NCBI RefSeq assembly: GCF_036884275.1
Contig: NZ_CP145607.1
Span: 2,281,001 to 2,345,000 of the forward strand
DNA length: 64,000 bases
From: Sphingomonas kaistensis
GTDB taxonomy: Bacteria > Pseudomonadota > Alphaproteobacteria > Sphingomonadales > Sphingomonadaceae
Direction of reading: 5' to 3'
Part shown: in pieces, positions 9,310 through 18,343 of the stretch
Numbering within the stretch: the stretch's first letter is position 1
How the letters are laid out: every line of letters begins with the position of its first letter
Position numbers and translations under genes: made by a program
Notes under the pieces: generated by a model
Seen by the model: the letters and a program-made list of their open reading frames with translations, nothing else
Databases searched by the model: none
What the model was told of the DNA's origin: nothing

Positions 9310-9325
9310 ATGACGCTGGCGTCAT
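9310..9325. promoter_or_regulatory. 16-base palindrome upstream of mscL
   Basis: ATGACGC-TG-GCGTCAT is perfectly symmetrical and sits in the gap between divergent mscL and crtW. It could be an operator for a dimeric regulator or a chance palindrome. An in-frame ATG of the longer mscL reading frame falls within it. Confidence 0.3.
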
Positions 9326-9389
9326 GATGGCAACGAACGGGGCGGGTGTCACCAGCCTTTAGGCCCGTGGCGCGCCGCCGCCCACGCGC

Positions 9390-9395
9390 CTATAT
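9390..9395 (+). promoter_or_regulatory. Candidate -10 element for crtW
   Basis: CTATAT followed by GC lies just before the crtW start codons, the same CTATATGC string seen before purF at 36709. If it is a sigma-70 -10 box, transcription would begin at about 9402 and the crtW message would be nearly leaderless. The -35 region is poor. Confidence 0.35.
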
Positions 9396-9402
9396 GCACG
9401 TC

Positions 9403-10137
9403 ATGCTGAGCGAGGCGCAGAAACGGCGGCAAACGCGGATCGGACTGACCCTCGCGGTCGGCATCATCGCGGCGTTCGTCGCGCTGCACGTGTGGTCGGT
9501 GTTCTTCCTGCCGCTTGAAGGCTGGCGCTGGGCGCTGGCGGTACCGCTGGTGGCGGTGCTGAGCTGGCTGAGCGTCGGGTTGTTCATCGTCGCACATGAC
9601 GCGATGCACGGCAGCCTCGCGCCCGGGCGCCCCGGCGTGAACCTGTTGTTCGGACGGCTGACCCTGCTGCTCTATGCAGGGTTCTGGATGGACCGGCTGC
9701 GCCCGAAGCATTTCGACCATCACAAGCATGTCGGCTCCGAAGGCGACCCCGATTTCGCGGTCGATCATCCGACCCGCTTCTGGCCTTGGTACCACCAGTT
9801 CATGGTCCGCTATTTCGGCCTGCGCGAGTTTCTGGTGCTAAGCGCGATCGTGTGGACCTACGTGCTGCTGCTCGGCGCGCCGATTGGCAATCTTCTGCTG
9901 TTTTGGGCGGTGCCGGCGATCCTGTCGTCGTTGCAGCTCTTTTATTTCGGCACCTACCTGCCGCATCGGCACGAGGACGCGCCGTTTGCCGATGAGCATA
10001 AGGCGCGCAGCAACGATTATGGCGTGGTGGCCTCGCTGCTGACCTGCTTCCATTTCGGCTATCATCGTGAGCATCACCTGAGCCCCGGAACACCGTGGTG
10101 GGCGCTTCCCGCCAAGCGCCGCGAACTCAGCCTCTAG
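9403..10137 (+). CDS. crtW: Beta-carotene ketolase, CrtW type
   Basis: A 244-residue integral membrane di-iron enzyme that puts keto groups at C4/C4' of beta-ionone rings (canthaxanthin, astaxanthin pathway). The His clusters of the fatty-acid-desaturase-like superfamily are present: HDAMHGS near residue 65, FDHHKHVG near 105, YLPHRHED near 185 and HREHHLSPGTPWW near the C-terminus; the last is a CrtW signature that separates it from CrtR/CrtZ hydroxylases. Start: ATG 9403 gives MLSEAQKRRQTRIGL; ATG 9394 is three codons longer and possible. crtX follows after 9 bp, so the pair is probably coupled. No other crt genes are in the window. Confidence 0.85.
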   Translation: MLSEAQKRRQTRIGLTLAVGIIAAFVALHVWSVFFLPLEGWRWALAVPLVAVLSWLSVGLFIVAHDAMHGSLAPGRPGVNLLFGRLTLLLYAGFWMDRLRPKHFDHHKHVGSEGDPDFAVDHPTRFWPWYHQFMVRYFGLREFLVLSAIVWTYVLLLGAPIGNLLLFWAVPAILSSLQLFYFGTYLPHRHEDAPFADEHKARSNDYGVVASLLTCFHFGYHREHHLSPGTPWWALPAKRRELSL

Positions 10138-10146
10138 CCTTTCCTT

Positions 10147-11370
10147 TTGGCCCGCATCGCCTTCATCTGCCCGCCCTTCGCGGCGCATCTGGCGAGCTTT
10201 CGCGGGCTGGGCGAAGCCTTGCGGACGCGCGGGCACGAGCCGTTCTTCCTGCTCAACGCCGGTGCCGAGGCAGCGGTGGGCGACATTCCGGTTCATCACG
10301 TGGCCGCGCGAGACGGCGATCCCGATGTGGCGCGTGTGCTGGTCGCTGCCGAGAAGCCCGGCGGGCTGGTCGCCACGCTGCGCACCATCGCCGACAGCGC
10401 GGCGCTGACCGACCAATTGTGCGACGGCGGGCGGACGCGGCTCGAGGCGCTGGGGGTGGATGCGGTCGTCGGCGATCAGATGGAGCCGGCCGGGTTTCTG
10501 CTTGCCAAGGCGCTCGACCTGCCGTTCGTCGGCCTCGCCTGCGCGGTGCCGATCGACCCGGCGCCGGGCGTCCCCCTCCCCTTTCTCGATTGGCCCTACG
10601 AGCCCGAAGCCGAGGGCAAGCACCGCCGGACCAGCAAAATCGCCGCAGCCTTGAGCCGCCGCCAGAACCAGGTGATCGCCGCTTGGGGTCAGCGGTTCGG
10701 AATCGGGCCGCTGGCAAGCCTGACCGATTGCCTTGGCCCGGTGCAGATCGCGCAAATGGTGCCAGCGCTCGACCTTCCTCGGCCCGAGCCTTTGCCCTTT
10801 GTCCCGGTCGGACCGCTGCGACGGCCCGAAGAACTCGCCGACGCGCCGCTGCCCTTTGCGCTGCCCGACAAGCCCTTGGTGTTCACCACCATGGGCACGC
10901 TGCTTGGCGGCGATCTCAATCTGTGGCGAGTACTGGCCAAGGCAAGCCGTGAGGCCGGAGCCTCACTGGTGATCGCGCACGGCGGGCGGCTAAGCGACGC
11001 GGACGCCGACAAGCTCGACGTGCATCACGCCGCGGCTTTTCTTCCCTATCGCGCGGTAATGGAGCACGCGGCGCTGGTCATCACGCATGGCGGCAGCAAC
11101 ACGGTGCTAGATGCTTTGGCGTGCGGTGTACCGCTGCTGATCCGCCCGGTCGGCTTCGACCAGCCCGGCAATCTCGCGCGGGTGCGGCATCATCGGCTCG
11201 GCGAGAAGCTGGCGAGCCCGCGACGGAGCGGCCTGATCGCCGAGCAGATCAGGCGAATGATGGCCGACAAGGCGATGAAAACGCGCTGCCAAGCGGTGGC
11301 TAAGGCGCTCGATCAAGCCGGCGGCGCCAAACGCGCAGCAGAGATCGTCGAAGCGGCCCTGTCCGCCTAG
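10147..11370 (+). CDS. crtX: Carotenoid glycosyltransferase (CrtX-like), TTG start
   Basis: A 407-residue GT1-type glycosyltransferase. The N-terminus [13 protein letters not shown] matches the acceptor-side Rossmann fold, [11 protein letters not shown] near residue 240 opens the donor domain, and [25 protein letters not shown] near 315-340 is the UDP-sugar binding motif. Placement directly behind crtW (9 bp) supports zeaxanthin or ketocarotenoid glucosylation, with a membrane-anchored carotenoid as acceptor. The start must be TTG 10147: no ATG or GTG precedes the conserved N-terminus in frame and the crtW stop is immediately upstream, so translation is likely coupled. The 3' end overlaps queA by 4 bp, tail to tail. 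Confidence 0.78.
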   Translation: MARIAFICPPFAAHLASFRGLGEALRTRGHEPFFLLNAGAEAAVGDIPVHHVAARDGDPDVARVLVAAEKPGGLVATLRTIADSAALTDQLCDGGRTRLEALGVDAVVGDQMEPAGFLLAKALDLPFVGLACAVPIDPAPGVPLPFLDWPYEPEAEGKHRRTSKIAAALSRRQNQVIAAWGQRFGIGPLASLTDCLGPVQIAQMVPALDLPRPEPLPFVPVGPLRRPEELADAPLPFALPDKPLVFTTMGTLLGGDLNLWRVLAKASREAGASLVIAHGGRLSDADADKLDVHHAAAFLPYRAVMEHAALVITHGGSNTVLDALACGVPLLIRPVGFDQPGNLARVRHHRLGEKLASPRRSGLIAEQIRRMMADKAMKTRCQAVAKALDQAGGAKRAAEIVEAALSA

Positions 11371-12398
11371 CGCTTCGGCAGCAGCAGGCTCGAATCGCCA
11401 TAGCTGTAAAAGCGGTATCCGCTCGCGATCGCATGGGCATAAGCGCGTTGCATGGTGTCGAGCCCCATCAGCGCCGAGACTAGCATGAACAGGGTCGAGC
11501 GCGGCAGGTGGAAGTTGGTCATCAGGCCGCCAACCGCTTTCCAGCGATAACCGGGCGTGATGAAGATGGCAGTGTCGCCTTCGAACGGCTGGATGCGGCC
11601 ATCCTCGTCCGCCGCGCTTTCGAGGAGGCGCAGTACCGTGGTCCCGACCGCGATGATCCGCCCGCCCCGTTCGCGAGCCGCATTCAGCCGGTCGGCGGTG
11701 GCGGCGTCGATGCGGCCCCATTCGGCGTGCATCTTGTGTTCGGCGGTGTCGTCGGCCTTGACCGGCAGGAAGGTGCCGGCGCCGACATGCAGCGTCAGCG
11801 TTTCGCGCGTGATTCCGGCGGCATCGAGAGCGGCGATCAGTCGCGGTGTGAAGTGCAGCGAGGCAGTAGGAGCCGCAACGGCGCCCTCCGCGGCCGCGAA
11901 CATCGTCTGATAATCTTCGGCGTCGGCGGCATCGATCGGACGCTTTGACGCGATATAGGGCGGCAGCGGCATAGTGCCTGCGCGATGCAGCAGCACCTCG
12001 ACCGGCTCCTCCCCGGCGAAGCGGAGCAGCAGCGCGCCGTCGGCACCCTTTTCCTCGCACACCGCCTCAACCCCGCCGCCGAAGGTGACGGTATCCCCGA
12101 CCCGCACCCGCTTGGCGTTGCGCACGAATGCCCACCAGGCGCGCAGGTCGTGGCGTTTGTGCAGGGTGGCGCCAATGCTCGCTTCCCCGCGTCGACCTTC
12201 GAGCTGTGCGGGGATGACCTTGGTATCGTTGAAGACGAGCACGTCCTCGGGACGCAGCAGCGAAGGCAGGTCGAGGACGGTTCGGTCCTGCATCGTGTCG
12301 CCGTCGACCAGCAGCAGCCGCGCGCTGTCGCGCGGCCGGGCCGGGCGCAGCGCGATATTCTCGTCGGGAAGGTCAAAGTCGAACAGGTCCACTTTCAT
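11367..12398 (-). CDS. queA: S-adenosylmethionine:tRNA ribosyltransferase-isomerase
   Basis: A 343-residue QueA, which transfers the ribosyl part of SAM to preQ1 in tRNA to make epoxyqueuosine. It opens [20 protein letters not shown] with the usual PRDSARLL, has [12 protein letters not shown] near residue 50, TASLHFTP near 180, [10 protein letters not shown] near 200, and ends with [11 protein letters not shown]. Full length. It follows the cyclophilin gene by 39 bp and is the last gene of the xseB-ispA-coaD-cyclophilin-queA series. Tgt, acting earlier in the pathway, is 3 kb away rather than adjacent, separated by mscL and the crt pair. Confidence 0.96.
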   Translation of the reverse strand: MKVDLFDFDLPDENIALRPARPRDSARLLLVDGDTMQDRTVLDLPSLLRPEDVLVFNDTKVIPAQLEGRRGEASIGATLHKRHDLRAWWAFVRNAKRVRVGDTVTFGGGVEAVCEEKGADGALLLRFAGEEPVEVLLHRAGTMPLPPYIASKRPIDAADAEDYQTMFAAAEGAVAAPTASLHFTPRLIAALDAAGITRETLTLHVGAGTFLPVKADDTAEHKMHAEWGRIDAATADRLNAARERGGRIIAVGTTVLRLLESAADEDGRIQPFEGDTAIFITPGYRWKAVGGLMTNFHLPRSTLFMLVSALMGLDTMQRAYAHAIASGYRFYSYGDSSLLLPKR

Positions 12399-12437
12399 GG
12401 ACCCGCCCCTACTGGCCTCGGCGTCGCCGGGAAAGGA

Positions 12438-13010
12438 TCAGCCGCCGAGCGTCGCGCGGACGATGCGGGTGGGCTCGGCGGGCGGCTCGCCGGGCGCGAT
12501 ACCGTCGACGAAGTTCATGCCCGAGACCACTCGTCCGAACACCGTGTACTTGTTGTCGAGCGAGATGCGCGGCACGAACATGATGTAGAATTGGCTGTTC
12601 GCGCTGTCCGGGCTGTCGGCACGAGCGGCGGCGACGGTGCCGCGCAAATGCGGCAAGACATTGAACTCGGCCTTGACGTCGGGAAGCTCACTGCCGCCGC
12701 TGCCATTGCCCTTGGGATCACCGCCCTGCGCCATGAAGCCGGGGATCACGCGGTGAAAGGTCAGGCCATTGTAGAAGCCCTGGCGGGTCAGCGTCTTGAT
12801 CCGCTCGACCGCCAGCGGGGCGGCGTCGGGGCGCAGCTGCACCACCACGGTGCCGCCGCTCGACAGCTCGAGTGACCAGCGGTTCGAGAGATCGGCGACG
12901 ATATTGGCGGGCGCATTGATCGGCAGCGGGGCGGGCGCGGCGGCGGGGGCCTGGGCCAGCGCCGGCGCGGACAGGAGGGCGAGCAACGGCAGGGCGAACT
13001 TGAGCTTCAT
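12438..13010 (-). CDS. Cyclophilin-type peptidyl-prolyl isomerase, exported
   Basis: A 190-residue protein with a clear signal peptide (MKLKFALPLLALLSAPALAQA), so it acts in the periplasm on proline peptide bonds of secreted proteins. The cyclophilin core is present: FHRVIPGFMAQGGDP with the catalytic Arg, NSQFYIMF, and a final FGRVVSGM strand. AGGGGAAGAA precedes ATG 13010. The start overlaps the coaD stop by 4 bp (ATGA), so translation is coupled. A cyclophilin between coaD and queA is, from memory, a common sphingomonad arrangement. Confidence 0.92.
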   Translation of the reverse strand: MKLKFALPLLALLSAPALAQAPAAAPAPLPINAPANIVADLSNRWSLELSSGGTVVVQLRPDAAPLAVERIKTLTRQGFYNGLTFHRVIPGFMAQGGDPKGNGSGGSELPDVKAEFNVLPHLRGTVAAARADSPDSANSQFYIMFVPRISLDNKYTVFGRVVSGMNFVDGIAPGEPPAEPTRIVRATLGG

Positions 13011-13501
13011 TTCTTCCCCTTGTGCCCAATCCGGGCGGCCACGTCGGCGGCCACGGCGGGCGTAACGAACTTGTTGATATCGCCGCCATAACGCGCGATT
13101 TCTTTCACCAGCCTTGACGCAATCGGCTGAAGCGAGACGTCGGCCATCAGGAAGACGGTCTCGATCCGGTCGTTCAATTGCTGGTTCATGCCGGCCATCT
13201 GATATTCGTATTCGAAATCTGACACCGCGCGCAGACCCCGCAGGATCATCGCGGCGCCCTGGCTTTCGGCGAAATCCATCAGCAGGCTGTCGAACTGGGT
13301 GACCGAGACGTTGGGGAAATCGGCGACCTCGCGCTCGACCATCGCCATCCGCTCCTCGACCGTGAACATCGGCTGCTTGGACGGATTGGTGGTGACTCCG
13401 ATGACCAGTTTGTCGCACATCCGCGCGCCTCGCTGGATGATGTCGAGGTGACCGAGCGTGATCGGGTCGAAGGTTCCGGGATAGACGGCAGTGCGGCTCA
13501 C
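13007..13501 (-). CDS. coaD: Pantetheine-phosphate adenylyltransferase
   Basis: A 164-residue enzyme of coenzyme A synthesis that joins 4'-phosphopantetheine with ATP to give dephospho-CoA. YPGTFDPITLGHLDII at 7-22 contains the nucleotidyltransferase T/HxGH motif, LRGLRAVSDFEYE near 88-100 binds phosphopantetheine, and the ADVSLQPIASRLVKEIA segment near 122-138 stands where the ISSTxVRE loop of the family lies. The gene overlaps both neighbours by 4 bp (ATGA), so ispA, coaD and the cyclophilin are read as one coupled unit. Confidence 0.95.
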   Translation of the reverse strand: MSRTAVYPGTFDPITLGHLDIIQRGARMCDKLVIGVTTNPSKQPMFTVEERMAMVEREVADFPNVSVTQFDSLLMDFAESQGAAMILRGLRAVSDFEYEYQMAGMNQQLNDRIETVFLMADVSLQPIASRLVKEIARYGGDINKFVTPAVAADVAARIGHKGKK

Positions 13502-14406
13502 CGGTCGCGCTCCACCGCATAACGGGCGATCGCGCGGAGGAGATCGGCTTCCTCGCCATGGCCATGCAGATGCTCGATGGCCTGTTCGACCAGCATTTCC
13601 GCCTGCTGGCGGGCACGGTCCGCACCAAGCAGCGAGACGAAGGTCGCCTTGCCGGCCTCGGCATCCTTTTGCAGCTTCTTGCCAGCGGCCTGTTCGTCAC
13701 CTTCGTGATCGAGCAGGTCGTCGGCGATCTGGAACGCGAGGCCGATGTTGCGGGCATAGCCGCGATAACGCGCGCGTCCTTCCTCGGCGACGCGGCCCAT
13801 GATGACCGCGGCTTCGACCGAATATTCGATCAGGGCGCCGGTCTTGAGTTGCTGAAGGCGGGTGATTGCCTGGAGGTCGAGGATCTGGCCTTCAGCGGCC
13901 AGGTCCATCGCCTGTCCGCCGCCCATGCCATCGATGCCCGAGGCCTTGGCGAGTTCGAGAACCAGGTCCGCGCGGACGAACGGATCTTCGTGCGTGCGCT
14001 CGTCGGCCAGCAATTCGAACGCCAGCGCGTGAAAGCAATCACCTGCCAGCACGGCGGTGGCTTCGTCAAACAGCTTGTGGACGGTCGGCTTGCCCCGGCG
14101 CAGGTCGTCGTCGTCCATGCAGGGGAGATCGTCGTGGATCAGGCTGTAGACGTGGATCGCCTCGATCGCCGCGCCGGCACGCAGCGCGCGTTTCTCGTCG
14201 ATGCCGAACAGGCGGGAGGCGGCGACGGTCAGCAGCGGACGGAGCCGCTTGCCGCCGCCGATCCCGGCATGGCGCATCGCCTGGCACAATTGGTCGCGGC
14301 CATCGCAACGGTCGGCCAGCGCTTGTTCGAACAGGCGGTCGACGCCGGCGGCGATGCGCTTGGCTTCACCGAGCAGGTCGGTGACGTCGGCCACGCTCGC
14401 CATCAT
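13498..14406 (-). CDS. ispA: Farnesyl/geranyl diphosphate synthase
   Basis: A 302-residue all-helical prenyltransferase that condenses isopentenyl and dimethylallyl diphosphates to C10-C15 (possibly C20) chains for quinones, undecaprenol and carotenoids. GGGKRLRPLL near 50 binds substrate, the first aspartate-rich motif is LIHDDLPCMDDDDLRRG near 90-106, and the second is QIADDLLDHEGD near 225-236. The six-residue spacing in the first motif is that of bacterial type II FPP synthases. It overlaps xseB and coaD by 4 bp each. Product supply could feed the nearby crtW-crtX branch, though that is inference. Confidence 0.92.
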   Translation of the reverse strand: MMASVADVTDLLGEAKRIAAGVDRLFEQALADRCDGRDQLCQAMRHAGIGGGKRLRPLLTVAASRLFGIDEKRALRAGAAIEAIHVYSLIHDDLPCMDDDDLRRGKPTVHKLFDEATAVLAGDCFHALAFELLADERTHEDPFVRADLVLELAKASGIDGMGGGQAMDLAAEGQILDLQAITRLQQLKTGALIEYSVEAAVIMGRVAEEGRARYRGYARNIGLAFQIADDLLDHEGDEQAAGKKLQKDAEAGKATFVSLLGADRARQQAEMLVEQAIEHLHGHGEEADLLRAIARYAVERDR

Positions 14407-14642
14407 TGTGCCTCGAACGGGCGGGTGCCCGCGGGCTGGCCGTCGGGGCCGAGCGCGATGGCGTCGATCCGCGCCTGAGCGGACTTCAGCCGCTCCTCGC
14501 AGAGGCGCTTCAGGCGGTCGCCTTCCTGATAAAGGTCGATCGACTGATCGAGTGGCGCTTCGCCGCGTTCCAGCAGGCGGACGATTTCCTCGAGCCGCTG
14601 GAGAGCGGCCTCGAAGGACATGTTTTCGGGGGCTGAAGCCAT
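14403..14642 (-). CDS. xseB: Exodeoxyribonuclease VII small subunit
   Basis: A 79-residue XseB with the family pattern SFEAALQRLEEIVRLLERGE followed by PLDQSIDLYQEGDRLKRLCEE. It forms a helical hairpin that binds XseA in the exonuclease VII complex, which degrades single-stranded DNA. XseA is not in the window. It is the first gene of the leftward run into ispA, with a 4-bp overlap. Full length. Confidence 0.94.
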   Translation of the reverse strand: MASAPENMSFEAALQRLEEIVRLLERGEAPLDQSIDLYQEGDRLKRLCEERLKSAQARIDAIALGPDGQPAGTRPFEAQ

Positions 14643-14693
14643 GCCTACCGATTAGCCGTCATGGCGAGGGGCGCAAGGCCCCCTTGCCACCGA

Positions 14694-15422
14694 TCAGGCC
14701 TTGCGGAACGGGTCGGCGATGCCGGGCACGATCTCGCCCGGGGCAAGGCCATGCTCGTCACGCTGGGCGTCGATCGCGGCGGCCTCTGCGTCGCGAACAT
14801 GCTGCTCGCGCTCGGCACGGAGCTGCTCGATCAGGCTGGCGCGATCCGTATCGAGGCGGCCGTCGTCGACCTGCTCGATGCCGGCAGCCTTCTGCGCCTT
14901 GGCAACCGCCGCATCGAGTTCGCGCTGCGAGGTCAGGCCCAGGGTGACCGGATCCTTGGGCTGGATGTTGGCGATGTTCCAGTGGCTGCGGTCGCGAATT
15001 GCGGCGATGGTGGTGCGGGTGGTGCCGATCAGCTTTCCGATCGCGCCGTCCGACACTTCCGGATGGTTCTTGATGATCCAGGCGATTCCGTCGGGCTTGT
15101 CCTGGCGCTTCGACACCGGGGTGTAGCGCGGGCCCTTGGTGCGGGTGACCTGCTCGGGCGCCTTGAACATCTTGAGGCTGTAGTTCGGGTCGGCCTGACC
15201 GCGCTCGATCTCCTCGTGGGTGAGCTCGCCCGAGCGAAGCGGATCGCGCCCGGTCAGCTTGGTCGCCGCGGTATCGTCGGCGATCGCCTGCACTTCGAGG
15301 ATGTGAAGGCCGCAGAACGACGCGATCTGCTCAAATGTCAGGCTCGAATTGTCGACCAGCCAGGCGGCGGTCGCGTGCGGCATGAGCGGGGTTGCCTGAG
15401 TTGCCTGCGGGGCTTGGGCCAT
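14694..15422 (-). CDS. trcR: Cell cycle transcriptional regulator TrcR (DUF1013)
   Basis: A 242-residue alphaproteobacterial DUF1013 protein, named TrcR in Caulobacter, where it has been tied to transcription of cell-cycle genes (recalled from literature; the mechanism here is inferred). Two helix-turn-helix-like stretches are visible: AWLVDNSSLTFEQIASFCGL near residue 20-40, and NHPEVSDGAIGKLIGTTRTT near 115-135. The C-terminal quarter is a charged coiled coil (LIEQLRAEREQHVRDAEAAA). GGAG lies 8 bases before ATG 15422. The gene follows a terminator and so has its own promoter. Confidence 0.88.
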   Translation of the reverse strand: MAQAPQATQATPLMPHATAAWLVDNSSLTFEQIASFCGLHILEVQAIADDTAATKLTGRDPLRSGELTHEEIERGQADPNYSLKMFKAPEQVTRTKGPRYTPVSKRQDKPDGIAWIIKNHPEVSDGAIGKLIGTTRTTIAAIRDRSHWNIANIQPKDPVTLGLTSQRELDAAVAKAQKAAGIEQVDDGRLDTDRASLIEQLRAEREQHVRDAEAAAIDAQRDEHGLAPGEIVPGIADPFRKA

Positions 15423-15438
15423 TGTTCGTCTCCGGACA

Positions 15439-15469
15439 CAAAAAGGGCCGCCCCGTTGAAGGAGCGGCC
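15439..15469 (-). terminator. Rho-independent terminator
   Basis: GGCCGCCCC (15446-15454) pairs with 15461-15469 with one mismatch around a 6-base loop, and the minus strand continues CTTTTTG. It ends transcription from the membrane-protein gene at 15519-16922 before trcR. Confidence 0.8.
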
Positions 15470-15518
15470 GCGTTGCAGCGTTGATAGACCGATCCGCCCC
15501 TGCGGGCAAGGTCGCCAA

Positions 15519-16922
15519 TCAATTAGAGGGCGTGGTTTTCTTGTGCTTCCAGCTGTCGAAAGAGCGGAGCCAGCCTTGTTCGCAATAACGCGGATATTGT
15601 TGGTCCGGCGCCAAGGCGGTGTCGCAGCGAATATGGCGATCGGAAAAATCGGCGCGATAGAACGGCCAGGTGCGCGGCTGATAGGTGGGATCGGCGCGCC
15701 AGGCAGCGACTTCGGCTTTCCAGCTCGGGCCCTCGGCATAGGTGGGGATGGGCCGAAACCATGATACGGCACCAACGAACAGCATCAGTACGACCAACAT
15801 GCGCGGAGCGCGGCGTTCGACCGGGTTGGTCCTGGTCGCGAGGCACAGAAAGCACAGCCCCAGCATCACCAGCGGGATGTAATTGTAACGCGGCCCCGCG
15901 ATCGAGAAGAAGACGGAATAAGGCGTTCCGGTGAGGATGCCGAACCCGAGACTGACCGCACCGACGCCCAAAGCGCCGGCGAACAGCCAGAAGGCATCGT
16001 CGCGGACCTTGAGCGTCGCGGCGAAGAGAACGCTGAAGACGACTGCCGACAGGGCCGCGATGAGATGGAGCCAGGGGCCGCCGTTCACCAATCCGGTCGC
16101 CGCTGCCAGCCCGACATGATCGGCACCGTTCAGCCCGCTCAGCGCCAGCACGGGCAGGCGAATGAACAGGGCTGCGGCAAGATTGACCGGATCGAACGGG
16201 GCGCCGCGAAGCGGTGTCGAATGATAGAAGAACAGCAGCTGGATGGCCGCGCCCGCGCCAAGAATGGCGAACTGCCGCCAGCGACGGGCATCGCGATCGA
16301 CGAGCGCCCGAAGCGCGAACAGGGGTAAAAACACGATCGCCGCCGGACCGCACAGCGGGGCCAGGAACAGGATCGTCCCTTCGAACCACGCTCGCCTCCG
16401 CCCGTCCCCGGCGTGAAGCGTCGCGATCAACCCCACCGCCAGCGCCAGGTGGAACTGGATGTGCATGACGTTGAGAAAGACTTCCTCGGTGGTCGGCATC
16501 ACGAGGAGGATCAGGAGCGCCACGGCCCGATGGCGGTAGTCGGCAAGCCACGGCGACCGGCTCTTGAGAATGAGGACGGCCGGCACGAGTTGACCCGCCA
16601 GCCCGGCGAGCATGGTAAAATAGGGCGCTTTTTCGAGCGAAAGGACGCCGCCCTTGATCAGCTCGGCCAGGACCAGCGTCGTCCCGTTGGCGGCAAGGTT
16701 GAGATAGCCGCCGAACGAGCGAAACAGCGCTTCCCCCGGAAAATGCCAGGCAAAGGCTAGGAACACGGTGGCTTCCTCGTCCTGGAAGCGGCCTTCGACC
16801 CACGTCAGCGGCAGGCGCAGAGCTGCGAGCAGCGCAAAGACCGCGAGGACGAGCAGATAATGGACTGGGCGAAGATCGCGTTTGGCCGGGGCGGCGGACG
16901 TGATCGGGGACATGAAGCTCAT
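15519..16922 (-). CDS. Multi-pass membrane protein, possible GT-C glycosyltransferase
   Basis: A 467-residue protein with about ten hydrophobic segments. After the first (HYLLVLAVFALLAALRLP) comes a loop with RFQDEEATVFL; an acidic pair in the first periplasmic loop is the usual catalytic feature of GT-C polyprenyl-sugar transferases, but the family cannot be fixed by eye. The C-terminal 70 residues are soluble, with four or so aromatic/Cys-rich positions (RCDTALAPDQQYPRYCEQ). ATG 16922 is preferred over the GTG two codons earlier because AGGA lies 8 bases before it. The gene is alone on its transcript, with a terminator directly after it. Confidence 0.7.
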   Translation of the reverse strand: MSFMSPITSAAPAKRDLRPVHYLLVLAVFALLAALRLPLTWVEGRFQDEEATVFLAFAWHFPGEALFRSFGGYLNLAANGTTLVLAELIKGGVLSLEKAPYFTMLAGLAGQLVPAVLILKSRSPWLADYRHRAVALLILLVMPTTEEVFLNVMHIQFHLALAVGLIATLHAGDGRRRAWFEGTILFLAPLCGPAAIVFLPLFALRALVDRDARRWRQFAILGAGAAIQLLFFYHSTPLRGAPFDPVNLAAALFIRLPVLALSGLNGADHVGLAAATGLVNGGPWLHLIAALSAVVFSVLFAATLKVRDDAFWLFAGALGVGAVSLGFGILTGTPYSVFFSIAGPRYNYIPLVMLGLCFLCLATRTNPVERRAPRMLVVLMLFVGAVSWFRPIPTYAEGPSWKAEVAAWRADPTYQPRTWPFYRADFSDRHIRCDTALAPDQQYPRYCEQGWLRSFDSWKHKKTTPSN

Positions 16923-16992
16923 GTCCACCGTCCTAACGGAACACTCTTACCAATCTGTTCACCAAGTCGTGGCGACCGCCGAGACACGCGCC

Positions 16993-17994
16993 TCAGGGTT
17001 GATCGACGACGAGCACGATCTTGCCCACATGGTCGCCCGCTTCCATCTGGGCATGCGCGGCGGCAGCCTGCGCCAGCGGGAAGGTGCGGTCCATTGCCGG
17101 CCGCATCTGTCCGCTTTCGACGAAAGGCCAAACTTCGCGGCGGAGTTCCTCGGCGACCAGCGCCTTGAAGGCGACGGCACGCGGGCGCAGCGTCGAGCCG
17201 GTGAGGGTCAGCCGGCGGCGCATGACGTCGAGGATGTTGAGCTCGGCCGAGACCCCGCGCTGGGTGGCGATCGAGACGTGACGGCCGTCGTCGGCGAGGC
17301 AGGACAGGTTGCGCGGCAGGTAATCGCCGCCGACCATGTCGAGGACGACATTGACGCCACCGCCGCCGGTCAGCCGCTTCACCTCCGCGACGAAATCCTG
17401 CGTCTTGTAGTTGATCGCCGCCGCCGCGCCGAGACGCAGCGCCGCCGCGCATTTGTCGTCGCTGCCGCAGGTCACGATCGCCTTGACGCCCAGCAGGCGG
17501 CAAAGCGTGATGGCGGTGGTGCCGATGCCGCTGGTCCCGCCATGGACTAGCACCCAATCCCCTTCGGCAGCGAAGCCGCGTTCGAACAGATTGACCCACA
17601 CGGTGAACAGGGTTTCGGGCAGCGCCGCCGCTTCGGCCATCGACAGGCCGTCCGGCACCGGTAGTGCCAAGGCGGCCGGCGCCACAGCATATTCGGCGTA
17701 ACCGCCCCCAGCGATCAGCGCGGTAACCCTGCTGCCGATATGATGGGTCGCCCCTTCGCCCGCCGCGACCACTTCGCCGGCGATTTCGAGTCCCGGAATG
17801 TCGCTGGCGCCCTGTGGCGGCGGATAGAAGCCGCGGCGCTGCAGGACATCAGGGCGATTGACCCCCGCCGCCGCGACCCGGACCAGCAACTCGCCTGCGG
17901 CAGGCCGGGGCACTGGGCGCGTGACCGGAACCAGCACTTCTGGCCCGCCGGGCGTGCTGATCTCGATCGCCGTCATGACGTCAGGAATGTCCAT
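16993..17994 (-). CDS. NAD(P)H quinone oxidoreductase, PIG3/QOR type
   Basis: A 333-residue medium-chain dehydrogenase/reductase without catalytic zinc ligands. AAGVNRPDVLQRRGFYPPP near residue 43-61 is the PIG3/QOR signature, DIPGLEIAGEV follows, and WVLVHGGTSGIGTTAI near 147-162 is the NADPH-binding Rossmann turn. The end, HAQMEAGDHVGKIVLVVDQ, is also typical. It probably reduces quinones or enals with NADPH. ATG 17976 (MTAIEIS) is an alternative start six codons in. The gene is divergent from the DUF1192-clpA pair. Confidence 0.9.
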   Translation of the reverse strand: MDIPDVMTAIEISTPGGPEVLVPVTRPVPRPAAGELLVRVAAAGVNRPDVLQRRGFYPPPQGASDIPGLEIAGEVVAAGEGATHHIGSRVTALIAGGGYAEYAVAPAALALPVPDGLSMAEAAALPETLFTVWVNLFERGFAAEGDWVLVHGGTSGIGTTAITLCRLLGVKAIVTCGSDDKCAAALRLGAAAAINYKTQDFVAEVKRLTGGGGVNVVLDMVGGDYLPRNLSCLADDGRHVSIATQRGVSAELNILDVMRRRLTLTGSTLRPRAVAFKALVAEELRREVWPFVESGQMRPAMDRTFPLAQAAAAHAQMEAGDHVGKIVLVVDQP

Positions 17995-18119
17995 GATGTC
18001 CCACGCTGCAGAAGTTTCGCTTAGCCATAGTCGCTGAACGGACGCGGCAAAGCGAAATCTTGTGGATTGCCTCCAGATGCGTGTTGACTTGTAGGACCCC
18101 CGCCCCGACCTTGATGCTC

Positions 18120-18314
18120 ATGGACGATGATCTCTTCTCGTCACGCCCCGAGGATCCGCTGGCGAGCCTTGCCCGCCAGGATCTCGATCCGTTGAGCCAG
18201 CATGAGCTGGACGAGCGGATCGCGGCGCTCGAAGCCGAAATCGCGCGGGTGCGCGCGCACAGCGAGGCGGTCGCTAAGCACCGATCCGCGGCCGATGCGC
18301 TGTTCAAGCGATAG
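18120..18314 (+). CDS. DUF1192 family small protein
   Basis: A 64-residue acidic protein matching the alphaproteobacterial DUF1192 pattern: MDDDLFSSRPEDPLASL, LDPLSQHELDERIAALEAEI and a C-terminal KHRSAADALFKR. The middle is a short coiled coil. Function unknown. ATG 18120 begins the conserved region; another in-frame ATG is two codons upstream. It precedes clpA by 110 bp and could share regulation, although clpA has its own candidate promoter. Confidence 0.78.
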   Translation: MDDDLFSSRPEDPLASLARQDLDPLSQHELDERIAALEAEIARVRAHSEAVAKHRSAADALFKR

Positions 18315-18343
18315 GCCGCACCCCCTGACGTTTTTGGCCGCCC

